Below the pieces are notes generated by a model. The model saw only the letters and a program-made list of their open reading frames with translations, was not told the DNA's origin and did no database searches. From Candidatus Berkelbacteria bacterium (GTDB taxonomy: Bacteria > Patescibacteriota > UBA1384 > JACPKC01), in the NCBI GenBank assembly GCA_016198415.1, contig JACQIO010000016.1, positions 70,084 to 122,686 of the forward strand: DNA of 52,603 nucleotides. Reading direction: 5' to 3'. Shown here in pieces: positions 16,672 through 26,314 of this stretch; the stretch's first letter is position 1; the number at the start of each line of letters is the position of its first letter. The position numbers were made by a program, and so were the translations under genes.

Positions 16672-16691
16672 ACCCGAACACGGACCGAACA
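16672..16691. promoter_or_regulatory. putative LexA box upstream of dinB
   Basis: ACCCGAACACGGACCGAACA: GAAC-N7-GAAC direct repeat ~12 bp upstream of dinB ATG. Confidence 0.55.
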
Positions 16692-16851
16692 GGCTGTGGA
16701 TAGTCTTTTCCACTGTCAAGCCCCCGACCCCACACTGCTTCTCCTTGACATCAGGTTCAGTCTTCGCTACGCTGCTCTGTTTTGCGTTCGGTGACGGAGG
16801 GCGCCGCGGCGCCCTTAAGAATCGAGAAGAAAGAGGAGGGACTCAGAGGAA

Positions 16852-18234
16852 ATGAGCGATATACGTCGTAAGCAGACCGACAAGTACTTGGGGAAGGAGA
16901 TGGACAGGTTGCGGGACCAGGCCCAGAAGCTGGCCGAAGCCATCCAGCAGGCCACCCTGGGGGCGCAGGCGCGCTTTGGCGACCCCGAGGTTCGGCCAGA
17001 CGAGCTGACGGTGATCGTGGAGCGACGAGAGGATGGGGAGGACGCTGGCTCGATCCGGATCCTCCTGGCGATCGGCGGCGTTCGGGTCCGCTTCCAGGTG
17101 GAGTCGAACGGGCTCGGTCTCATGCGCACCTACGCGGGAATCCAGCGGGCACTCCAGTCGTCTTCCATCACACGCCACATCGGCACGCGCTGGATCGAGG
17201 GCGAGCTCATCAACAAGGGGCAGGCCGAGCAGGTGCTCCTGGAGCTCCGGGGCTTGGGCTCGAACGAGTTGGACGGGGCCGTCTACGACCTCGTGGAGGC
17301 GATTCTGCGCGGCGATGCGTCGGTTGTCCCTGGCCTGGCGGCGTCGATTCGGTGCGAGGTCGCGGCCTTCGGCCAGTCCAAGGCCCGGCCGGTAGACTCG
17401 GCTCGGATCAGTGAGCTGGAGAGTCAACTGGCGTCCGAGCGGGCGAGCGCGGTGGCGCGGTTCGCCAAGCTCGAGGCGCAGCTGATCGCCCAGAAGGCTG
17501 AGGCCGAGCAGGCGCGGGTCCAGTCCGAGGTGCAGGCCACGGTCGACGAGGTGACGGCCGAGAAGCAGGAGGCACTCGGGCTCGCTGGTCGACTTGAGGA
17601 GGAACTCGGGGTGGCGCGGGCACTCGTGGTCGAACGCGAGGGCGAGCGAGACGTGCTGGCCCAGGAACTCCGGGAGCGGCAGCGTGAGCTCGGGCTGTTG
17701 ACGCGTAAGTTCAAGCGCCAGCTCGATGAGCTGGAGGAGGAGAACGATCTCCTCCGCGATCCGCAGTCGATCGCACTCCCGGCCGCGTTCATACGGATCC
17801 GGGAGGCGCTCACCGAGCGTCAAGTCTGGGGCGAGCAGATCGACACCGCCCGTGAGGGGATCCTCGCGCGACTGGTGACGGCCTGTACGTCGGCCACCCA
17901 GGCGGTGACGGCGGCGGACCGCCGATCGGACGAGGAACAGGCGCTCCGCGCTCGATTGGAGCAGGAGGCTGGGACGCTCGCTCCGAGCGAGCTGACCGCG
18001 ATTGCCGCCGAGCTTGCGGCTCTCGTTATCAACCAGTCGGAGCAGCGGGACGGGCTCCTGGAAACGGCGGAGCTCGAGTTGGAGCGGCTCGAGGACTACC
18101 ACGTCCTCTTCCTGAACAACCTGGTGTTGCTCCGGCAGCTTGCCGAGCTGGTCGACCAGCTCAACCAACTCGAGGCCGTCCTGCTGCCAGGTGGCCTCAT
18201 GACCGAACTCCCCTCCTTGCTCCCCAGCGAGTGA
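16852..18234 (+). CDS. hypothetical coiled-coil protein
   Basis: 460 aa, long heptad-like central region (ELESQLASERASAVARFAKLEAQLIAQKAEAEQ...); preceded by TTGACA-N17-TACGCT and AGGAGG. Confidence 0.8.
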   Translation: MSDIRRKQTDKYLGKEMDRLRDQAQKLAEAIQQATLGAQARFGDPEVRPDELTVIVERREDGEDAGSIRILLAIGGVRVRFQVESNGLGLMRTYAGIQRALQSSSITRHIGTRWIEGELINKGQAEQVLLELRGLGSNELDGAVYDLVEAILRGDASVVPGLAASIRCEVAAFGQSKARPVDSARISELESQLASERASAVARFAKLEAQLIAQKAEAEQARVQSEVQATVDEVTAEKQEALGLAGRLEEELGVARALVVEREGERDVLAQELRERQRELGLLTRKFKRQLDELEEENDLLRDPQSIALPAAFIRIREALTERQVWGEQIDTAREGILARLVTACTSATQAVTAADRRSDEEQALRARLEQEAGTLAPSELTAIAAELAALVINQSEQRDGLLETAELELERLEDYHVLFLNNLVLLRQLAELVDQLNQLEAVLLPGGLMTELPSLLPSE

Positions 18235-18248
18235 GGTGGAGTCAACCA

Positions 18249-18300
18249 AAAGACCGGTCGGTGACATCCGCCTCAGGCGGACAAGTTGCCGCCGGTCTTT
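18249..18300 (+). terminator. terminator-like nested hairpin
   Basis: AAAGACCGG...CCGGTCTTT enclosing TCCGCC-TCA-GGCGGA. Confidence 0.7.
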
Positions 18301-18363
18301 CCTTATCCCCTACCCCCTGGTACGCTCGGCGGGCTTGGGACACCCAAGACATCGGAAGGAGGA

Positions 18364-19566
18364 ATGCATGTGGCTCAGGCACCGTACATTCACAGTCTCG
18401 AACGGGCACTCCAGTGTGCCCGACATCCGGAGCAGCTGCTCCGACCATTCCCGGACGCCGATCCGCTCTGGTACGTGCCGCTGAGTGGCCGCTACGTACC
18501 GGCTGACACACTCCATGCGCTCAACGTCGAGCAGGTCGGTGAGGTGGAGGATGCGCCAGCGGTGGTGACCGTCAGCGTCTCGTTCCGTCCCGGCCAACTG
18601 GTCTCCCGGGCCTGGCGTGACGCGAACAAGCTCGAGCTCGCCTTCATCGCAGAGCACGAGGAGCGAGCCCGATCGCTCGGCTTCACGCGGTTCCCAGTCG
18701 GTCGGGGCGCGGCCTCCGTCTGGCGGATTCAGATTGCGGTGGTCTATGACTCGATCCACCGCGCCCTGGAGGCGTTCGCCGGTTACATCCCCGACGCACT
18801 CATGGGCGAGCTCGAGGTCTGCAAGGAGTTAGCGCTTCCCGGGCAGTTCGGGACACTCGGCGGACTCGTTGAGCGAGCGAGTGGGCTCGCGGCCGAGCTC
18901 GGTAAGCAGGCTTTCGATCCAGCGAGCGCCGTGCAGCTCTGTCGCGAGCTCTACGGTCTCGCCAGCGCGCTCAGGTCGGGCCGAACCCCGCTCAAGCGCC
19001 AGGCCCGGACCCACTTCCAGGCTGCCACTGTGACCGGACGACTCCGGGCGGTGCGGGAGGTCTCGGCCGGGACCACGGCGCTCATTGAGCGGATGGAGGT
19101 GGTCCTGCACCAGACCGAGGAGTACCTCAAGCGGGCTGGCGACCTCTGCGATTACCTGTATCGGCTCCACGCTGGCCTGGCCGATCTGGTCGGGTGGATG
19201 CGGATTGCGCACCGGGAGTTACGGCAGAGTCCAACGCTCGCGACGGCTCGGCGGGTGCTGGCACCCGCCATCGAGCAGTACCCTGGCCTTCGATCGCAGA
19301 TCTACGTCGACCCGTACCTCACCAAGCTCTGCTGGCAGAAGCGCTGCAGCGATGACAGTGCTTACGCGTTCTGTCGGCTGGCCGAGCTTCAGACATGGAT
19401 CGACAAGGAAGGTGAGACGGAGGAGCGGCGTGTCGAGTGGCTCAGGCGGGCCCTTGAGCGAGCGATCCCGTTCTGTAAGCGGGTCGGTAACCTGGGCAGG
19501 ATTCCGGATGCCGAGGAGTTCGCACGGCGGGAAGCGCAGCTTGCACTGGCGAACATCCTCTTCTAG
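18364..19566 (+). CDS. hypothetical protein, co-oriented with the coiled-coil gene
   Basis: ORF with GGAAGGAGG immediately upstream; start ATG 18364 or GTG 18370. Confidence 0.75.
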   Translation: MHVAQAPYIHSLERALQCARHPEQLLRPFPDADPLWYVPLSGRYVPADTLHALNVEQVGEVEDAPAVVTVSVSFRPGQLVSRAWRDANKLELAFIAEHEERARSLGFTRFPVGRGAASVWRIQIAVVYDSIHRALEAFAGYIPDALMGELEVCKELALPGQFGTLGGLVERASGLAAELGKQAFDPASAVQLCRELYGLASALRSGRTPLKRQARTHFQAATVTGRLRAVREVSAGTTALIERMEVVLHQTEEYLKRAGDLCDYLYRLHAGLADLVGWMRIAHRELRQSPTLATARRVLAPAIEQYPGLRSQIYVDPYLTKLCWQKRCSDDSAYAFCRLAELQTWIDKEGETEERRVEWLRRALERAIPFCKRVGNLGRIPDAEEFARREAQLALANILF

Positions 19567-19621
19567 CCGGTGGCTGGCGGTCATGGATCCTGCGGTCCTT
19601 GGCTGCCACCACCGGCTGCTT

Positions 19622-20359
19622 TTATTCGTCCAGCTGCGGAATTGGGGTGTATATACTGGCAATGGCGATCTTAGGTCGGCGCGTCCCCCCGTATGGAGGA
19701 CCGCCCGCACCGGCCAGTTCGTTGCCAATATCAATCCCCAAGCGAGTCATGACGGCGTAGAGGCGAGCGAAGAGATCGGCAAGTTCGTAGGTGAAGGCTT
19801 GGGCATCCTCTGGGGTAAAGGCGTTGCCCGCCGCTGCCCAGTGTTCAATCCACTCCTCCACCTCCGTGGCCTCCTTGAAGAAGCTCTCGGAAAGCTCAGA
19901 GACGGTCCGTGGCTCGTTCGTGCGGCCGTAGACCCGTTCCAAGAGTCGCTGGGCCTGTTCCGGGCGGATGAGTTCGTTCTGTGGCAGGATTGGCCGAGGC
20001 GGCATTGGCTCCCTCCGCTCGACGAGACCTCTCCGAACTTCCGGACAGTGGCACTCGTCGTAGTGGCAGTACGGACAGTAGCCGGGATACTTCTCAAGGA
20101 TCGCTCGGTTGGGATCAATGAACTGCCGGAGCGTGTAGATGCGCAGTGCCCCGTACACCCCAATGAGGAGGGGCCGGAGTTCCGCAAGCGGCACCTCTTC
20201 ACGGTCTACACCACGACGCAACTCCTCAATGGTTTCGCTGACGTTCTCCCAGAGAGCGGTTGGATCTCGGTACTCGTTGGGGTCCTTGTTGAGGACTCCA
20301 AAGTACTCACGGGCGGGGAGTCGCTCGTAGTGTGGATCCGGACGGCGCCGCTCACTCAT
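19622..20359 (-). CDS. MazG-like NTP pyrophosphohydrolase-type helical domain with Zn-knuckle
   Basis: CPYCHYDECHC Cys cluster; EATEVEEWIEHW...YELADLFARLYAVMTRLGIDI resembles ExxE..ExxD MazG pattern; start MSERRRPDP. Confidence 0.6.
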   Translation of the reverse strand: MSERRRPDPHYERLPAREYFGVLNKDPNEYRDPTALWENVSETIEELRRGVDREEVPLAELRPLLIGVYGALRIYTLRQFIDPNRAILEKYPGYCPYCHYDECHCPEVRRGLVERREPMPPRPILPQNELIRPEQAQRLLERVYGRTNEPRTVSELSESFFKEATEVEEWIEHWAAAGNAFTPEDAQAFTYELADLFARLYAVMTRLGIDIGNELAGAGGPPYGGTRRPKIAIASIYTPIPQLDE

Positions 20360-20858
20360 ACTGACCCCACCGGAGCCAGGCGCAGGCAATCCCAAAGGCG
20401 ACAGCGGCATTCAAGGACTCTTTCTGGCCGAGCATGGGGATCTGCACGACGTGATCGGCCAGGCGGAGGGTTGATTCTGTGACGCCGTGGAGCTCGTTGC
20501 CAACAACGAGGGCGATCCGGAGAGGGGGTGAAACGTGAAACGTGAACAGTGAAACGGCAGACGGAGCCTGCTCGAGGGCGAGAACCGTCCAGCCGCCACG
20601 CTTTAGTTGATCAACGATCGTAAGATGATTATCGAACTTTGTCCAGGGTACGGTGTTCTCGGCACCAAGGGCGGTCTTGGCAACGCGTCCCCGAACTACA
20701 GGATCGTTCAGTCCGTCTGGGCCAGCCGTGAAGCCGCTGAGGTAGAGATGCTCAAGGCCAAAGCCATCGGCCGTCCGGAAAGCGGCCCCAACGTTGTAGA
20801 GGCTCCGAACGTTTTCGAGGATGGCAACCACCCTTCGCTTGTGGGGTGGCCGGCTCAT
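20352..20858 (-). CDS. TrmH/SpoU-family RNA methyltransferase
   Basis: AILENVRSLYNVGAAFRTADGFGLEHLYLSG ... IALVVGNELHGV ... IPMLGQKESLNAAVAFGIACAWL. Confidence 0.93.
   Translation of the reverse strand: MSRPPHKRRVVAILENVRSLYNVGAAFRTADGFGLEHLYLSGFTAGPDGLNDPVVRGRVAKTALGAENTVPWTKFDNHLTIVDQLKRGGWTVLALEQAPSAVSLFTFHVSPPLRIALVVGNELHGVTESTLRLADHVVQIPMLGQKESLNAAVAFGIACAWLRWGQYE
20528..20555. repeat. tandem heptanucleotide repeat (GTGAAAC) within the methyltransferase gene
   Basis: GTGAAAC GTGAAAC GTGAACA GTGAAAC. Confidence 0.95.
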
Positions 20859-22174
20859 GCCTCTTCAGATAGCTCGGCGAGCTTACGCTCGATGACCGTC
20901 TCAATATCGGCAAAGTCGACTGTCTCCTGCGTACTATCCTTCATGTTCCGGACGATGATCGTCCCATCGATGGCCTCGCGTTCGCCGACAATCAGGGCAA
21001 GGATGGCACCCATCTTATGGGCGCTGCGGAGCTGAGCCTTGAGACTCTCTTTGCCCAGTGCCATGGAAGCCGCGAGGCCCTTCTTGCCGAGGCTGACGAG
21101 GAGCGGAATCGCCTTCTTCTTGGCCCGATCACCGAGCTGGATGATGAGGACCTGGGTGGTCAGTTGGGCCGGAGCCGGAATCCCCTTCTCTTGGAGTTTG
21201 CCGACGATTCGCTCGATGCCCAACCCAAACCCGAACGCCGGTGTTGGCCTGCCACCGAGGAGTTCCACGAGAGCATCGTATCGGCCTCCCGCTGCGAGGA
21301 CTGCCTGGCGTGCCTCATCGCCGCGCTCTCGGATTTCAAAGACCGTCCGGGAGTAGTAGTCAAGCCCACGAACGAGGTAGGGGTTGAGATCGTATGGGAC
21401 ACCAGCTTCGTCCAGGTACTCGAGGACCAACATGAAGTGGGCGCGCGACTCATCGTCGAGGAAGTCGATGATCTGCGGTGCGTTCTCACGGAGCTTGAGA
21501 TCGGCCTCGGCCTTGGAGTCGAGGAGGCGGAGAGGGTTTGCCTCAAAGCGTCGCTGACTGTCTTCTGAGAGCTCACTCAAGTGAGGCCGATAGTAGGCCT
21601 GGAGGGCGGCCCGCATCTTCTCGCGTGACTTCTCCTCGCCAATCGAGTTCAGCTCGATGACGGCATCTTGATCCAGTCCCAGATCCTGGAGGATCTGCCA
21701 GAGTGCCAGGATGGTCATCGCGTCCGTGAGGGGCGAGCCATCACCCAACACCTCGACGGAGAGCTGTGTGTGCTGGCGGTAGCGCCCCTTCTGGGGTCGA
21801 TCGTACCGAAAGTTTTGGGAGAAGGTGTAGAGCTTGACTGGCTGCGGCCGGGTGTGCATTCCGTGCTCGATGTAAGCGCGGACGATGCCGGCGGTTGCCT
21901 CGGGTCTCAGGACGAGATCGCGATCGCCGGCGTCGAGCTGGGTGGCACGGGTGCCAACGCGTCCCACGCCAAAGAGCTCTTTCTCCACAATATCCGAGGT
22001 GGCTCCCACGCCTCTCAGGTAGAGCTCTTGTGACTCAATGATGGGTGTATCGATGCGTTGGAAACTGAAGCTCTGGAGCCGGGTCTTGGCAACCTCCTGA
22101 ATGAGGCTCCAGTACGCCTGCTCTTCTGGTAGGACGTCTCGCATTCCCCGAGAGATGCTGACTGGCGTTGGCAT
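20855..22174 (-). CDS. hisS: histidyl-tRNA synthetase
   Basis: RGMRDVLPEEQAYW; FRYDRPQKGRYRQHTQLSVEVLG; LVRGLDYYSRTVFE; class II aaRS motifs. Confidence 0.96.
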   Translation of the reverse strand: MPTPVSISRGMRDVLPEEQAYWSLIQEVAKTRLQSFSFQRIDTPIIESQELYLRGVGATSDIVEKELFGVGRVGTRATQLDAGDRDLVLRPEATAGIVRAYIEHGMHTRPQPVKLYTFSQNFRYDRPQKGRYRQHTQLSVEVLGDGSPLTDAMTILALWQILQDLGLDQDAVIELNSIGEEKSREKMRAALQAYYRPHLSELSEDSQRRFEANPLRLLDSKAEADLKLRENAPQIIDFLDDESRAHFMLVLEYLDEAGVPYDLNPYLVRGLDYYSRTVFEIRERGDEARQAVLAAGGRYDALVELLGGRPTPAFGFGLGIERIVGKLQEKGIPAPAQLTTQVLIIQLGDRAKKKAIPLLVSLGKKGLAASMALGKESLKAQLRSAHKMGAILALIVGEREAIDGTIIVRNMKDSTQETVDFADIETVIERKLAELSEEA

Positions 22175-22257
22175 GCGACCTCCTGATCACGCGCATTGTA
22201 CCAGGGAAGTCCTCCGAGGACAAACCTTAGGCACTCGAAGCATGGAGGGACCTGGTG

Positions 22258-23772
22258 CTATGAGGCGAGGTGAAGTTGGGCCTTGATGTGAGTTCGCGCC
22301 TTCTGGGTTTTGACGAACTTCAACCAGTCACGCTTTGGTCCTTTGCTTGCCTTCGTGCTCAGAATCTCCACGATGTCACCATTCTTGAGCGGAGTCCGGA
22401 GCGGGATGAGCCTGCCGTCCACCTTGGCGCCGGTGGTGGCGTTGCCGATGTCTGAGTGAACCGCGTAGGCAAAGTCGATTGGTGTACTCCCAGCCGGTAA
22501 CTTAATGACGTCTCCCTGGGGCGTGAAGACGAAGATCTGGTCTGAGAAGAAGTCGAGGTGGAGGACCTTCTTGAGTTCTTTGGGGTCCTTGAGGGACTCT
22601 TGCCAGCGATGCAACTCCTGGAGCCACTCGAGCTTGGTTTGCGACGCTTCCTGGGCATCCTCTCTCGCATGTCTCCCTTCGGCATAGTGCCAGTGAGCGG
22701 CAATTCCGTACTCAGCGTGTTCGTGCATCTCAGGCGTGCGGATTTGGACCTCAACAATCTCGCCGTCAGGGCCAAAGACCGTTGTGTGAAGCGATCGGTA
22801 GCCATTCGGCTTGGGGGTGGCAATGTAGTCCTTGATCCTACCCAGGAGTGGGTTCCAGCGACTATGAACCAGTCCGAGGGCTTGGTAGCAGTCAGCTGGG
22901 TCTGGCAGGATGATCCGAATGGCGACGAGGTCGTAGATCTTCGCCAGATCGCCTTCGTACCGATTTAACTTTCTCCAGAGACTGTAGAGGTGCTTGACTC
23001 GGCCATGAACGTCGATCACCCACATCTCTTCAGATTCCAAAAAGGCGCGGAGGATCCGCTGGAAACGCAAGATGTACTGCTCTCGCTCTTGGATCTTGGG
23101 GCCGATCATGGCCTGGAGCTGCTCCTGCTCGGCTGGATAGACGTACGGGAAGGCTAGATCCTCAAGTTGCCCCTTCATCTCCCCCATCCCGAGCCGGTGG
23201 GCCAAGGGTGCATAGATCTCAAGCGTCTCTTGGGCAATCCGAGCGCGTTTGTGTTCCGGCACAGCCGTCAGAGTCTGCATGTTGTGGAGGCGATCAGCTA
23301 GCTTGATGAGAATGACCCGAATGTCATCGGTCATCGCCAGGAGCATCTTCCGCAGTGATTCAACCTGTCGCTCAAACCGCTGTCGTTCCTCGGCCCGGCG
23401 CCGGAGGAACTCGGGCAGGAGTGGTGTGGTGCTGCTCAGGCGGATGCGGCCGAGCTTGGTCACGCCGGCGACGAGCGAGGCCACCTCGGGACCAAACTCC
23501 CGTTCCAGATCGCGCTCGGTCGTTGCAGTATCTTCGATCACATCGTGGAGGAGCGCAGCCGCGATCGTGGCGGCATCAAGTGATCGAGAGGCGAGGTAGT
23601 GAGCAACGGCCAGTGGGTGAACCACGTACGGTTCGCCTGACTGCCGAGCGGTGCCGGCGTGAGCGCGCGCCGAGAACCGGTACGCCGACTCGATGAGACG
23701 CTGATCGTCTCGGCTCATGTATGAGGCGATGACCGCCTTAAGGGTGGCGAACTCGTCGGGAGTGCGGGGCAT
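22258..23772 (-). CDS. RelA/SpoT family (p)ppGpp synthetase/hydrolase
   Basis: HD domain (PYVVHPLAVAHYL...ALLHDVIEDT), synthetase (YDLVAIRIILPD...TPKPNGYRSLHTTVFGPDG), TGS-like region. Confidence 0.94.
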   Translation of the reverse strand: MPRTPDEFATLKAVIASYMSRDDQRLIESAYRFSARAHAGTARQSGEPYVVHPLAVAHYLASRSLDAATIAAALLHDVIEDTATTERDLEREFGPEVASLVAGVTKLGRIRLSSTTPLLPEFLRRRAEERQRFERQVESLRKMLLAMTDDIRVILIKLADRLHNMQTLTAVPEHKRARIAQETLEIYAPLAHRLGMGEMKGQLEDLAFPYVYPAEQEQLQAMIGPKIQEREQYILRFQRILRAFLESEEMWVIDVHGRVKHLYSLWRKLNRYEGDLAKIYDLVAIRIILPDPADCYQALGLVHSRWNPLLGRIKDYIATPKPNGYRSLHTTVFGPDGEIVEVQIRTPEMHEHAEYGIAAHWHYAEGRHAREDAQEASQTKLEWLQELHRWQESLKDPKELKKVLHLDFFSDQIFVFTPQGDVIKLPAGSTPIDFAYAVHSDIGNATTGAKVDGRLIPLRTPLKNGDIVEILSTKASKGPKRDWLKFVKTQKARTHIKAQLHLAS

Positions 23773-26314
23773 GATTGGCTGGGCGCTGGCCGGTGATGGT
23801 CAGTGACTGTTTCAGGTAGTCGGCTTTGAGGAGGCTGCGGTGGGGCCAGCGGAGCCGGTAGGTGGCGAGCGGTGTGGCCAGGGTGCGCAGGACGAGGTGT
23901 CGGACGTCCCGGGCGCCCCGGCCGCTTTCCATGAGTTCAGCCAAGAGGTGTTCGGCCAGCCGGGGGGTGACGGTGAGCCGGACGTCCTCTTCGGCCAGCT
24001 GGGCGGCGACGCGCTGCAGCTCCTTATGAAGGATCTCGGCGAGCGCCACGCGGCTGAGGGGCTGAAAGTAGATGATCTGGTCAAGGCGAGCCAGGAGCTC
24101 GGGTTGAAAGCGTGCCTTCAGGGCGGCGCGGGCCTGCGCCTCCCTGGCCTGGGTCTCTTGGCGTGAATCTCGGGAGAACCCAACGGCTGCCTGTGAGCCA
24201 AAGTGACTGCTGCCAAGATTGGACGTCAAAATCACGATGGTTTCATGGAAGTGGATCTGTCGACCCCGGCCGTCGGTGAGAACTCCGTCTTCCAAAATCT
24301 GCAAGAGGAGGTGGAAGACGTCCGGATGGGCCTTCTCGATCTCATCGAACAGCACCACGCTGTAGGGTCTGCGGCGAATCGTGTCCAGGAGAGACGTGCT
24401 CGTATCATGGCCAACGTAGCCGGGTGGTGCACCAAGGAGACGTGACACTTGGTGACGCTCCATATACTCGCTCATGTCGAGTTTGACGAGGGCCGCCTCA
24501 TCGCCAAAGAACTCCCGGGCCAGCGTCTTGGCAACCTCGGTCTTGCCGACGCCGGTTGGTCCGATAAAGAGAAAGCTGCCAACGGGTCGATGGGGATGCT
24601 TGAGTCCACTCTTGGCCCGACGAATGGCCTCGGCCAGTGCCGTCAGGGCTGCGTCTTGACCGACAATGTGTGTCTTGAAGAGTTTCTCAATCCCCAAGAG
24701 GGCCAGGCGATCGGACCGGGCCAAGCGCTCGGCTGGCACGCCGGTCCAGCGACTGATCACCTCTCTGATGTCGTGCTCGGTGACCGGAACGGCCCGGACT
24801 GGGGCTGGCTCTTTAGAGAGGTGCTGCTCTCTGAGGCGGAGTTTGACTTCCTGGTCTCGTAAGAAGGCCGCCCTCGTCAGGTTGCCCGCCTTGAGTTCCG
24901 CTTCCTTCTCTTTGACCGTGGTCTGGAGCTCGGCGAGCAGGGCTTCGCGGGGATCGAGCTTCTTGCGAACGATTGGTCGCCGGGCCTTGGCCATCGAGGC
25001 GGCTTCATCGACGAGATCGATGGCTTTGTCGGGGAAGCGACGGTCGTAGACGTAGCGACGCGCCAGTTCGATCGCGTCTCTGAGGAGCGTGTCCGTCATG
25101 GTCACGCCGTGGTACTCCTCGTAGCGGTGCTTGAGGCCCTTGAGAATACCCAGGGTTTCGGTGGGAGTTGGCTCTGGGACGAGAATCGGCTGGAGGCGTC
25201 GCTCGAGGGCGGTATCGCGCTCGATGTATTTCTGATACTCGGCCGTGGTGGTGGCGCCGATCACTCGGAGACCGCCCTTCGCCAGGAGCGGCTTGAGGAT
25301 ATTGGCGGCATCGAGCGTGCCCTCAGCCCCGCCCGCTCCAATGAGCGTGTGGATTTCGTCGATGAAGAGAATGACTCGATCGAGCTCGGCGAGCTCGCCG
25401 AGGATTCGCTTAAGTCGGTCCTCAAACTGTCCTCGGTACATTGTCCCGGCCACGACGCTCCCCAGATCGAGCGCGAGGAGTCGCGAACCCTGGAGGTCGG
25501 CCGGCACTGTGCCGGCGTGGAGCCGCTGGGCCAGTCCCTCCACGATGGCCGTCTTGCCAACACCCGGATCTCCAATCAGCACCGGATTGTTCTTGCTTTT
25601 GCGGCCCAAGATATGGACGATGCGCTCAAGTTCTCGCTCGCGACCAATGATCGGATCGAGTTGGTGCTCACCAGCCGCCCGAGTGACGTCGGTCGTGTGC
25701 TCTTCCAGCAAGGTGGGGGCGGCCTCGGTCTCCCCGACCTCCTCGTGAGGCCGGGCCAGTTCCTCCTTGTGGGCGGGGTCAAAGAGGATCGCTTGGTCGT
25801 CCGACTGCCCGACAATCCCGAGGACCTCGATCTCGTGGCCGCTGAGGATGGGCCGATCGATCCCGGCATCGTGGAGGAACCGCTCGACGGCCTTGCGCAC
25901 CGTCTTTGGTTCAACCCCGAGTTGCTGGATGATGTGGTAGGCGGTGCAGCGCTTCTCTGATGTCATCGCCCAGAGGAGGTGTTCGGCTTCGATCACCACT
26001 GCGCCCAGGGTGGCCGCGTGGAGGGCAGCCCGCTCGAGGATGGCCTTGGCCTCGGTGGTCATACCCTTAGACCGGGTGGCGCTCTCGTGTTTCCCGCTCT
26101 CGAGCCGGAGGACCAGGCGGAGCTGATCAAGCGTGACCGGGATCTTCCGAAGGAGGCCGTAGGCGGCTGAGTCTGGCGTGACAGTCAGGGCCAGGAGCAT
26201 GTGCTCCGAACCAAGGCCTTCGTGCATCGCCTCTGCGTACCTCTGAGAGGCGACCAGGACCGCCCGGGCCTGCGGTGAGAAGCGATGGAAAGTGTCGGTC
26301 TGTTCGGTACTCAT
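23738..26314 (-). CDS. ATP-dependent Clp ATPase subunit (ClpC/ClpB-like)
   Basis: Clp_N repeats, two AAA modules (GDPGVGKT, GPTGVGKT), FIDEIHTLIGAGGAEGTLDAANILKP. Confidence 0.92.
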   Translation of the reverse strand: MSTEQTDTFHRFSPQARAVLVASQRYAEAMHEGLGSEHMLLALTVTPDSAAYGLLRKIPVTLDQLRLVLRLESGKHESATRSKGMTTEAKAILERAALHAATLGAVVIEAEHLLWAMTSEKRCTAYHIIQQLGVEPKTVRKAVERFLHDAGIDRPILSGHEIEVLGIVGQSDDQAILFDPAHKEELARPHEEVGETEAAPTLLEEHTTDVTRAAGEHQLDPIIGRERELERIVHILGRKSKNNPVLIGDPGVGKTAIVEGLAQRLHAGTVPADLQGSRLLALDLGSVVAGTMYRGQFEDRLKRILGELAELDRVILFIDEIHTLIGAGGAEGTLDAANILKPLLAKGGLRVIGATTTAEYQKYIERDTALERRLQPILVPEPTPTETLGILKGLKHRYEEYHGVTMTDTLLRDAIELARRYVYDRRFPDKAIDLVDEAASMAKARRPIVRKKLDPREALLAELQTTVKEKEAELKAGNLTRAAFLRDQEVKLRLREQHLSKEPAPVRAVPVTEHDIREVISRWTGVPAERLARSDRLALLGIEKLFKTHIVGQDAALTALAEAIRRAKSGLKHPHRPVGSFLFIGPTGVGKTEVAKTLAREFFGDEAALVKLDMSEYMERHQVSRLLGAPPGYVGHDTSTSLLDTIRRRPYSVVLFDEIEKAHPDVFHLLLQILEDGVLTDGRGRQIHFHETIVILTSNLGSSHFGSQAAVGFSRDSRQETQAREAQARAALKARFQPELLARLDQIIYFQPLSRVALAEILHKELQRVAAQLAEEDVRLTVTPRLAEHLLAELMESGRGARDVRHLVLRTLATPLATYRLRWPHRSLLKADYLKQSLTITGQRPANHAPHSRRVRHP

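Noticed and set aside
16843-18267. 474-aa ORF on the minus strand
   Set aside because: Exactly antisense to the coiled-coil gene; composition and lack of motifs indicate a GC-rich shadow ORF
19085-20482. 465-aa ORF on the + strand
   Set aside because: Spans and overlaps better-supported genes on both strands; low-complexity shadow translation
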